From Puccinellia tenuiflora (Eukaryota; Streptophyta; Magnoliopsida; Poales; Poaceae), in NCBI GenBank assembly GCA_012064385.1, contig QRDG01000414.1:496001-560000 (forward strand): a stretch of DNA of 64,000 bases, written 5' to 3'. The position numbers and the translations under genes were made by a program. Shown here piece by piece: positions 55,271 to 64,000 of this stretch (the first letter of the stretch is position 1; every line of letters begins with the position of its first letter). A model generated the notes under the pieces. That model searched no databases and had not been told where the DNA came from. It worked only from the letters and a program-made list of their open reading frames with translations.

Positions 55271-57109
55271 GTTTGAGATATTCTGTCAAAAAGTTTTATT
55301 TTCTTGTGATTTTTAACATTCCAAAGTTTTAACATGAAGCCATGTAATGTGGTGACATGGCAACATTGCCCGACTCCACCATGGTTGCAGAACTCAGTGG
55401 TGTTTCTCGGGGCAGTGTAATCCTTGTAATCGCTCGTCTCGAACAGTTTCGCGCACCCTGCTTCGGTGACTTTCCGGTAAGCCAAAGGTAAGACGCCTCC
55501 GAGGATGGTACGCATGTACAAGGTGGAGCAATCATCATCCGCTAGGCTCGGTCGCCAAGTCAGGGACGGTGACATTAAAGGAGACAAAGTACCACACTAA
55601 TGTAAGTTTGCTTCCACTCGCTTGTCTCGTCCTCCATCGTCTCCACATCCACCAACATATAGGAGGGTGGTGGACTAACTCTTGGGCCTGTTGGGCCCAC
55701 AACACTTGTGGTCTAGCTAGCACCCTAGACTTAGTTGTTCGTGTCCCGTATTGACTCGATTCCAACTCAGTCACACTTATTTAGTCACAACTTTTTTCAG
55801 ATGGCTCCAATCTGCTTAAGTGTGTGACCCTACGGGTTTACGTTCATTCGGGTGGAGCGAGAGATAATCCTCTAACTCCCTGTCATGGCTCCGTGCCGCC
55901 AAACTCTTTTGGCCGACTTGCTTCCACGAACTATTGGTCTCAAGCTGATAGTCGGTGCCAGCTCTTAGCAAAGTGTATCGACTCCCGAAAGACGCACATG
56001 TCATGTCCATACAACTATTCCCTTTTAATCACGATGCCCCTTGTCAGAGTTATGGGCTAAAGCTTGTCATCCATTTAATAGCTTGACTCTCTACTCAACT
56101 TGTGTCCTCTATTCACCAGATTAACTCTTAATCCTACTCGACTAAATCTTAGTCAAGTCGCATGGCCATGATTTCTGAATCAAGTCACTCGAGTGTGGCG
56201 AGAGAACATCTCTGAGTTGGAGGGGTAAATCCCATCTTGGTCAACTATGTAAATCAACTAGCTTTGTCGAGTCGGACCGAACTCCACCTTTATGACTATC
56301 ATCATATATAGTGTGTGACAAAACCTAACCGGCCGAGCCACGACTCGGATCGTACGAAGGCCTCAGGTCTAAGGATCGTGTCATACATATTGATGAGACT
56401 CGCAAATGACTTTCAAAGCTCGTTGCGTCTCATAGTGGGTCAGTCTGACTCGCCAAACTCCTTTGGCCAAGTCCGTGTGTCGAGTCGGCATATCTATGCC
56501 CATGACAAGTGGAACCGAGTCATCTACTTAACACGTTAGTCATAGTTAAGCGTCCACATAACTCTATCGACTAAGGATATTTAGAAGAAGTATCTTATTA
56601 CAATGCGGTTGAAAAACATAAATCACGTTTTCAGTAGCACATTGAGATGCATAGTTCAAGGACAACACTTAAGTCAATAGATATATAGGTTGAGTCGGCC
56701 TTGTCAAGTACGACTCTAGTCCGTGACAAGTTTGTGAAGGTTTGGAGATCACATATCGATGATCTACTGCCATTGATCGGACGAAGCGGGTGAAGCTTCA
56801 TCAACGAAGAATAACGCTTAGTCACGAGCGGGTGATGCTTGTGGAATAAAGTGTATGCATGCATAGCCTCTCTAAACGAAGATGTACAGTTGGTGCCAAG
56901 AATTTGAACTCCGGCAAACAAACATTTGCACTTGTCTCCAATCTTCGTCTGTTTTTTCTTTCACCGTTTCTCACCCAACTTCAACATATTGTTTAGATTC
57001 CCCGTCGATTATCTTCACTCTATTTAAGCAGTCAGGTGAATTCTTCTTCTCTATTACAATTTGTGCAAAGTTGTTTTTGAATATCATATTCACCCCCTCT
57101 AGTCGATAT
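55271..57109 (-). repeat. Probable old LTR-type sequence
   Basis: Contains ttaagtgtgtgaccctacgggtt (about 55816), a block also found in the Copia-type LTRs here, and ends with attcaccccctctagtcgatatatctgatc next to the Copia RT relic, similar to the cacccc..ctctaggcgac end at 63958. Borders and target duplications were not found. Confidence 0.4.
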
Positions 57110-57445
57110 ATCTGATCTTTCAGTCTCGATCTATCTCTATAGATCTTGATTGCTAGTATATATATACTGCTTCTTCCAAGTCCTTCACTGAGAAACTATA
57201 TTTCAATAATATTTGACAGATTGGAATAACTGAAAATCATTTTCAGTCAACAATATGTCATCTACATACAAAATTAGAAATGCTATCGACTCATCATCAA
57301 ACTTCTTGTATAAATAAGATTTCTTTCGCTTTTGATAAAGTCAAACGATTTAACTAGCTCATCAAAATGAACGTTCAAGTTTTGAGATGTTCGTTTCAAT
57401 CCATAAATGAATTCAGTCAAGAAATTTTTCGGAATGCATAATATA
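57110..57445 (-). pseudogene. Decayed Copia reverse transcriptase fragment
   Basis: Reading the minus strand with frameshifts gives YGLKRTSQNLNVHFDELVKS, then FDFIKSERNLIYTRS, then FLILYVDDILL with the catalytic YVDD box, then a heavily broken DLxEAxYxLxIKIYRDRS region. The order is that of Copia RT. Multiple stops and shifts show great age. The rest of pol is gone. Confidence 0.85.
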
Positions 57446-58352
57446 TACGTCCTCAATTAAATTTCCTTTAATAGTTTTGGATTTCAAAATCACATTTACG
57501 AGGCCCGCGATTGCGTGGCTCGCCCCGGCCTGGCCCAGACATTTCTAGCCGGGCAGCCAGGCCAGTCTTCCCATGAAAAACCATCACCGTATAAAAAAAC
57601 TCGGGCCTCTCTAGAAAGGGTCAAAGAAGTAGCCGAGCTTTCCTCCGCATCTCCCTGCTCTCTCGTCCAGCCTTCCAAGGTGATTCTCCTAGCTCGCCAC
57701 TGAAACTTTTACTGCATCTCCCTGCACTGCACGCGGATAGCACTGCAACGCAATCCACCACGGATTGGTACCATCGCTTTAACAGTGCGCACTTTAAGAC
57801 CAGTAGATTCTTCAGGCCGAGTCGCCATGCAGATATATATGCTCAATCACTCTGGGCAGATCGAGTACCAGGACCTAGATTCATCAAAGGTGTACAATAT
57901 TAGTATGTTCAACGGCGGCAGCGGCACTGACTGATTTACAGAGTGCGCTGCAGCGGATCAATAGCTTTAACTGCGAATGCGCCGTAATCGCCAGCTTCGG
58001 CAAGATCAGGGTACTGGGTACAATGGTACATGCAATACCATGTGAGAAGCATGGCAGCATGCATGGCAAAGGGCAAAGCGAGTCACAAAGCAAAGAAAAG
58101 CAAAGCAAAAAAAGGTCATGGGCTTCCCAGGTTATGCATATGCATATGGCAGCAATGTCAATAAAGCAAAGATTTCGAGCTGCTCCGACAAACAGAGGAT
58201 TCAGAACCGAGAACTAGAAGGCCATGCATCATGCATGCGCACCACAACATCACAAGATCCTACTACTAGTACAGTACTGCTGCTGCATGAACAACTATTC
58301 TAAACTTGTCGTGTGCTCCTTTCTCTGGATAACGTAGTTATCCCCATAGGCC
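57446..58352. other. Unclassified, possibly low-copy sequence
   Basis: Mixed composition without long frames. A 35-codon ATG frame (57827-57934, MQIYMLNHSGQIEYQDLDSS...) stands out but matches nothing I know. AAGCAAAG repeats at 58075-58112. Confidence 0.35.
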
Positions 58353-58666
58353 ATATTTAACCCGATGCAGAGCGTCTGTCTGGGAAGCTGCGATTGATGT
58401 CGGAATCGCCGCCTCGGGGAGGTGTGACGACGAAGACGCTTTGCGGCAACCTCGACGCGGTCTCCTTGTGCGTTGGTGTTTCGTGTGGGTAGCCAGGTTG
58501 GTTGTGGTGGTGTGCCCAATGTGGTCGTGTTCCATGACGACATTGGTGCATTTGTACGGGTTTTCGGCCGGTTCCCCTGCAAATGAACCGGTCAGTTCTC
58601 TTCGACTTTTTTAAATAAAATGAGGCAAATTGCCCGTTTTGTTTCAAAAAATATTTAACCCGATGC
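58353..58666 (+). mobile_element. Short retroposon with perfect 16-bp target duplication
   Basis: atatttaacccgatgc occurs at 58353-58368 and 58651-58666. The 282 bp between end in a LINE-like tail (aaataaaatgaggcaaattg...gtttcaaaaa). Poly(A) plus a long perfect duplication indicates LINE-driven insertion and a fairly recent event. No pol III boxes were recognised, so it is more likely a 5'-truncated LINE than a SINE. The minus-strand frames in it are chance. Confidence 0.85.
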
Positions 58667-58998
58667 CACTTCTTTGCAAACCCTCGTGGTCGTTCGTAGA
58701 CAAGTTGCTTTATGTCCTCCTCAAACGTGAACGTATTTCGTTATGTGCGTTCAAAAGATGATGCCTTGTGGGTGGGTGCATCGATCCATGTAGACGTGAC
58801 TCTAGTTAGATCGAGTAGAGCAAGTACATAGCAGGGCCAATTGATACAATGTAATCATAAAAACAAAAGGAGTTAAACAATGGGTATTGTGCTTGTCTTC
58901 TTGTATGAATGTTTTCGTTAGAGCATCTATGTGAGCTGCCTCCTCTCATGGACACCACTACATTGGCATTTTAGCACATATTTTTTCGGTTTTGTTAT

Positions 58999-59236
58999 TT
59001 CTCACTCGAGTGAGTATTAAGTTAGAGCTCACTCAACTCTAATCTCGTTAGATTTGTATCGTGATTCATGCGGTATGTTATTTATGTATATATTTTTTTT
59101 CCAGTTGCACATGGGTTGCACATAGTTGCAACTGAGATTTCTCAGTTACACATGGATTGTACATGAGTTGCATATGCAACTGGATGACATCATCTGAGTG
59201 AGAATTAACTTAATTCTCACTCGATTGAGCTCTAGT
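58999..59236. mobile_element. MITE-like element with inverted ends
   Basis: The left end actcgagtgagtattaagtt pairs with the inverted right end aatcgagtgagaattaagtt, and the match continues over about 30 bp with a few mismatches. The interior has repeats of ttgcacat and gcaactg. The superfamily is not clear; the target duplication was not resolved. Confidence 0.5.
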
Positions 59237-60576
59237 CATCATATTTTTTAGTTTTTTCAGAACACAAGCATCATGAACCTGGGTCAAAACAATCAAAGTC
59301 AATTGTCAACTCACCACCCCATGCCTTTTTTGCCTCCACACGGAATATGCAAAAGAAAGGAAATGATAGATTTGGATGGAGTCTTTTCATGGCCAGAGCA
59401 TCCGATTCTCCATGCATGCAAACTTGAATCGGGCCGGTGCGCGCCCTCCGTGTGTCAGGTCTGCAAGTGTGTGTGGTTTCTCCAACAAGTCTAAACAGAG
59501 GAGATCCTCTCCTTAAAAGGAGGTGTAAAAATAGGATTGCTGCAAAAGGAAGATTCTCTCAGCTGATTCCCAATGCAATTATGGCCCCATGATTTCACCT
59601 CCCAACAACACACTACATCAGTAACAGTATCCTACAAGTGCTTAATTCTTCTTGTTTATGTTAGCATGGGCTCAACGCTCAACACTCGGCTTGCTTGCTC
59701 TTGTAACGAGGAGGATCTATCTAGGCCGGGCCTTCTTTTCTTTTCTTTTCTCTTGCTCTGCAATGCCGACGCTGTATTGCCATGCACACGCAGGTCCCCA
59801 TCAATAAAAACGACAAGTTTTTTTGTTTTGTAGACCAGCACTTCGAGTAGTACTTATATGTAACATGGACTCGGGAAAAAAATTGTAGTTCCTACACGGT
59901 AAGGTGGTATTTCTTTGTCCAAAAAATCTAGTTTGCAGTGCTACTCAAATATTCACAGAAGAGCTAGAACAGAGGGATCATGTTGCTTCTTGTTAGCACT
60001 AAAAACATTTGTTCACCTCGGACTTATTGCATGAACACCGAGAGCCCAAGGCTGCTTCTTTGCAAGATAACATTGAAAATGAAAAGGAGAGAAACGATGG
60101 CGCCATTGCTATTGGGCAGGACAGAATCACGCCGCTAATAACCAGGGAAGAAAAGGTAATGGCTCATGCAGAATCTTGCAGAAAGCCAATGCACAGTGCC
60201 CCGGAAGGTAGCAGTCGACTTTATGTGGAGCAAGCGAGATCGTATCGTCGGCTTTTCCTCCTGCGTGGATCGCATGAGGTTGTTAGTAGTAGCTTGATTT
60301 GATTCTCTGCGAGTCCCCAAGTTGATTGATTTGTTTAGGGGAAAAAGTTAGCTCGTTGGGCTGGCTTAAGATTTGCTTCTTTCCAAAAGGGCACGACAAG
60401 CTATGCAATTCCTAGAAAAAAATTATGGTGTGGCGCTGCTACATGGAGTAGCTCGTAAAATAAAATCGCCTTTGAGTGAGTCCTCTGAATAATCGTGGTC
60501 CAGATTCCGGACGTGGGGAATATTTTTCATTGATAACCCGAACAATGGTAACTCATTGTTATCGATTACTATCTAT
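59237..60576. other. Unclassified sequence
   Basis: No recognisable coding sequence. The frames at 59273-59494, 59573-59833 and 60009-60302 have no domain or codon signal that would support a gene. A pyrimidine tract lies at 59728-59755. Confidence 0.4.
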
Positions 60577-60578
60577 TA

Positions 60579-60728
60579 CTCCCTCCGTTTTTAAATATAA
60601 GATGTTTTATCTTTTTTTATGTGGACTAGATACAGACTAAAAATAAGTGAATAGACACACTAAAGTGTATCTAGATACATACGAACCGAAGAAAAGTTAA
60701 ACCATCTAATAATTAGGAACAAAGGGAG
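60579..60728. mobile_element. Stowaway MITE
   Basis: 150 bp, CTCCCTCCGTTTTTAAATAT at one end and AACAAAGGGAG at the other, with TA target duplication at 60577-60578 and 60729-60730. Interior ataagatgttttat and acactaaagtgtatctagat are typical of Triticeae Stowaway elements. Confidence 0.9.
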
Positions 60729-60730
60729 TA

Positions 60731-61249
60731 TATTATTAAAGTATATAAGAAAAAGAACAATTGCTCGGATTTTCAATTAAAAGGAACGGGCTAGACGGGG
60801 GAGAGGTTTTGGCTTCCAGTGAGTATGCCCCCTTTATTTAAAATATTTTTTAAACATATTTTAAATTATTAAAATATATTCGCGCATAGATCTTTACATC
60901 GTATATGTTCAAAAAATGGTTTCACGATAAACCAGTATTTTCTAGCATGTGTAAAAAGACAAAATTTGGTGTGAAAATAAGGCTTTTTAGAAGAATTTTT
61001 TATGTAAAAAAGGACTGAAAACCTTATTTATCTAAACCATTTCTCGGTCGATTAATCGCCATGGCCCGAACTAGATCTCCACCATGTTCTATGTTAGCAA
61101 GGTGATCTTATTTTAACATCTGAAATTTGAACTTCAAACTTATGCCCGTTTGTGAAGTAAGCAAAAAAGGAAATTATGCATGAACAGTGGATATGTATTG
61201 GTTTGTCAATATTCATTTCTGAAATTAGTTGTTCGTACCTCCCAAATTG
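60731..61249. other. AT-rich unclassified sequence
   Basis: Contains A/T-rich runs at 60836-60890 and no coding signal. Confidence 0.4.
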
Positions 61250-61678
61250 ATTTGATTTCGAACATGAAATTTTACATTGTCGTGGTATTGTCGAATCTGG
61301 CCGGGACAGGGGTGTCATCCGGCTAGGTAGAGAGGTGGGTGTAGGAGATGTAGGTAATTCCGGTGACGGGATGAGCACGAGTTTACCCAGCTTCAGATCT
61401 CGCAACGGTGACGAAACCCTACGTGCTGCTATAATTCACTATAAGGCAATATGAGCCGATTACAATGAAAGTTAGAGCATGCCCTGAGGCGTCCCTTAGG
61501 CCAGCTTATAAAGGCGTCCGGATCTAGGGCTTACAGGAAGCAACCTAACCGACTAAGTTACAGAGTTCTTCTCTAATCCGGCTTGGGCCTTGCCTTGGTC
61601 GCTAAGTCGACTACAATGCAGGCCGCCTTCTGAAACCTTCCCTTAGCCGGATGGGCCTCCTGCGCTTCATCGTACTGG
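61250..61678 (-). repeat. Truncated LTR fragment
   Basis: cgaaaccctacgtgctgct, tataaaggcgtccggatctagggc and the gatgtaggtaattccgg lines look like the leader part of a cereal LTR read on either strand. It is cut at 61678 by the next LTR. Family not resolved. Confidence 0.4.
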
Positions 61679-64000
61679 TGAAAGTGCATGGTTGCCTCCA
61701 TGTGTGGTTTTGGTAATTAATTACAATCTCTATGGACTAATATTTGTATTGAGCTACTTGTAGGTGTGTCCATATGCATTGTTGATCTCCATTTGTTGGA
61801 GTCAAGGCTAAGGGAAGAAGAGTATGTGTTGATCAAGGCTAAGTGCGTGTCGATCACCACTCAAGTCCATGTGAAGATATGTTGAAGAGTGCCTCTCCCA
61901 TATTGGTGTATGGGGGAGCAACATGTGAATCTTCACCAAGCAAAGCGCAAACAAGAAAGGTGGTGCGTCTTGAGTAGATGAAGATCGTCTTCATCGACCT
62001 CAAGTGGATTAATGCGCAAGGCAAAGTTATGATGTTGTTAGTGGAGAGACCGGGTTATAGGATAGATAGCCGTACTATCAAGAGGGGCTCTCGACCGAAT
62101 ATCTTGATCGTATCATCGTAGAGATCACAAACCTTTGCATCCTTGCAATCATATTTATTAGTTCTTATTTGGCTCTTATCGTGGTGTGGTCTTGGTGCTT
62201 GTCATGCTTGTCATGACAAGGCTAAGTTCACCGAAAATGGTTTTTATATGCATCTTCTATTGCGTTTTCGGTATTGGAATGTTTACCGGTCCATCCGTGC
62301 GGAAGGTTTCTCTCTTCCATTTTCTTTGCAAAATCTCCATTGCTTGTTTGCTATATTTCCAAGGGTAGCTTTTGTCGTCCTCTCTCCAATAAAATTGGTT
62401 TCACTTCTTTCGGACTTTATTTGCAAAAGTTATAGCATTTCCGGTTTGCAAAATAGAGGTTTAACCTTCTCCCATTTGTTTTTAAAATACATGATGGACA
62501 ATGATGTTTCTCTACATGATCTTGTAAAGATTTTGTTGCGAGTCCAACGAGCCCAAGATCATCGAAAATGGAGTCCGGATGCAAAAGATATGCCCATTTT
62601 CATTTTGCTCTTTCTGCGGTTTTTTAGTGGGGCGGAAGTTCCGGCACTGTGGCCGGAAATTCCGGCCCCCGGAAGTTCCGGCCCATGCACCGAATGTTCC
62701 GGCCCATATTTTCATCTGAGCTTTTTGGCTAAGTCTTTTCGGCGATTCTCTCTGGAGGGGTTCTGGAAATTTGCCCCGGAAGTTTCCTCGGAATCCGGAA
62801 ATTTTGGTCCTTGGTTCGGAAGTTCTGTTTCCAGAAGATTTTGGCTAAGTCGTTTTCGCGTTTTCTCTCTGGAGGGGGTCCAGATCTTTGCACCGGAGGT
62901 TTGCTCTGGAAATTTTTGGATCACCGGAAGTTCCGGTGTACGCAGCGGAAGTTCCGACCCCTCGCTGCTCCAACGGTTATATTTTTGGGGGAGGCTATAA
63001 ATAGCCCCCTTCTTCCCCAAGAGGTGCAGCTCACTCACTCTCTCTCCTCCATTGTTGCAAACTTGTGAGCTTGATTTCTCTCAATCACTCCAATGATTCT
63101 TGCCCAAATTTAGAGATTCAAGAGAGGAGATCTAGATCTACGTTTCCACCGAACAATCTCTCCTCTAAGTGAGGGGAACCTAGTGGATCTAGATTTTGGA
63201 GTTCTTAGTGTTTCTCCTCTTTGTTCTTCCTCTTAAATCCCTCCATAGCATTAGTTGCTTTGGTTGGATTTCGGAGAGAGGGATTTTGACCACTTAGTGT
63301 GTTCTTGCCTTTGCATTAGTTGCATCGGGTTGTGCTCTCCACGAAGATTCGTGGGATTGAAGATTGAGAAGCTTATTAATCTTGGGTGCATTGTGTTCCC
63401 AAGAGCTTGTGCCTCTTGGGTGCATTGTGTACCGTAGACGGTTGGTGTGCCGCGAAGACTTCGAGTTGTGAAGCTTCGGGCAAGATTTGGGTGCCCCCAA
63501 TTGAGTTGTGGGTGTGTGCCCCAAGAACGGTGTAAAGGCTCCAGATTCCTCCTTGAAGGATTCCGATATTGGGAGGTGAACCAAACCCTTGGTTGCGGTT
63601 CATCGGAGAATAGGGTGAGGCCTTTGTGGCATCTTGAGTAGGCCTCTTGTGGCGAGCTCACACCCCTCCAACGATACGTACTCCCTTAACAAGGAGGAAC
63701 TCGGGAATACATCCTCGTCTCCGCATGCCTTGGTTATTTCTATATCCGAGCTCTTTACTTATGCAATTTACATTGCGATAGCCTTCGTGCTTGAAGTTTT
63801 ATATCTTGCTATCACCTTGTTGCTTGCCTTGCTTAGCATAAGTTGTTTGTGCACATAGGTGAACCTAGTATAATTAGGTTGTTGGCTTGTTAATTTAAAC
63901 GCATAGTTTTATTCCACAATTATCAAGCCTTAAACCGGAAAAGTTTTAATCGCCTATTCACCCCCCCCCCTCTAGGCGACATCAAGGCATCGTTTGTTCT
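61679..64000 (+). repeat. Long LTR (5' part), leaves the window
   Basis: Starts TGAAAGTGCATGG, a common LTR start in wheat relatives (with a lengthy leader tggttttggtaattaattac). TATA-like ggctataaatagcc at about 62993-63006. It carries a cluster of CCGGAA(N)TTCCGG palindromes (62630-62960) and a C-run (63961-63970). The long frame 62143-63000 (285 codons) crosses the palindromes and has no domain. The end of the LTR is not reached. Confidence 0.7.
62630..62960 (+). repeat. Cluster of GGAAGTTCC-type palindromes in an LTR
   Basis: About eight copies of CGGAAGTTCCGG or close variants (e.g. ccggaaattccggc, ccggaagttccgg, ccgaatgttccggc). Each is a near-perfect palindrome. They lie 40-370 bp upstream of the TATA-like box. 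Confidence 0.8.

Noticed and set aside
57827..57934. 35-codon frame MQIYMLNHSGQIEYQDLDSS...
   Set aside because: Too short and unsupported by homology or transcript signals; noted only as an outlier.
60009..60302. 97-codon frame
   Set aside because: Starts with ATG and is moderately charged, but has no domain, leader or codon signal to support a gene.
62143..63000. 285-codon plus-strand frame
   Set aside because: Crosses the palindrome cluster of an LTR leader and shows no recognisable domain.
1..64000. CRISPR arrays, tRNA or rRNA genes, endogenous viral genes
   Set aside because: None seen. The tRNA-like matches are primer-binding sites or SINE boxes, and all RT traces are Copia or LINE type.

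Overview
The window is a piece of a large, repeat-rich grass genome, most likely Triticeae (wheat, Aegilops, barley or rye). The evidence is the density of nested LTR retrotransposons of cereal type, Stowaway, hAT and Harbinger DNA elements, plant-style intron borders, and two plant genes. No prokaryotic, viral or organellar genes were seen, and no CRISPR array. All names rest on reading the sequence; no database was searched.

Layout, left to right. (1) 1-6298: a minus-strand, non-autonomous Gypsy element with a tRNA-Asp primer site, cut by the window start. It sits inside the reverse-transcriptase region of a plus-strand Copia element, whose RT/RNase H and 3' LTR follow (6299-7992). (2) 7993-18595: a gene-bearing island. 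It holds a small two-exon gene for a DUF7054 (At4g22758-like) protein (11164-11724), a 382-bp tandem duplication directly behind it, several poly(A) retroposons, a LINE 3' end, MITEs nested in one another, a Gypsy LTR relic, and the first 159 codons of the 26S proteasome ATPase gene RPT3 (18117-18595). RPT3 stops at a single N (18596). (3) 18597-22121: a long LTR, followed by a hAT-like terminus (22122-22470). (4) 22471-49416: one minus-strand non-autonomous Gypsy (gag and protease only). It carries three later insertions: a PIF/Harbinger element with only its Myb-like ORF1 (24894-27213), a gag-only Gypsy with a 5-bp target duplication (29033-36073), and a degenerate Copia in its 5' LTR, also with a 5-bp duplication (39518-48041). 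(5) 49417-52502: two copies of a Copia-type LTR end facing each other in a large inverted repeat. One copy is invaded by a solo LTR (49561-51312) and by a tRNA-derived SINE (51578-51728). (6) 52503-61678: mostly old unclassified sequence, a decayed Copia RT, a retroposon with a perfect 16-bp target duplication, and two MITEs. (7) 61679-64000: the start of another long LTR that leaves the window.

Only the DUF7054 gene looks complete and functional as a host gene. RPT3 is real but truncated by the assembly gap. The rest of the coding sequence belongs to transposons, most of them missing the enzymes they need and so dependent on relatives elsewhere. I found no convincing new biological system. 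The most informative signals are the insertion history, which can be read from exact target duplications, and the probable misjoin at the N.
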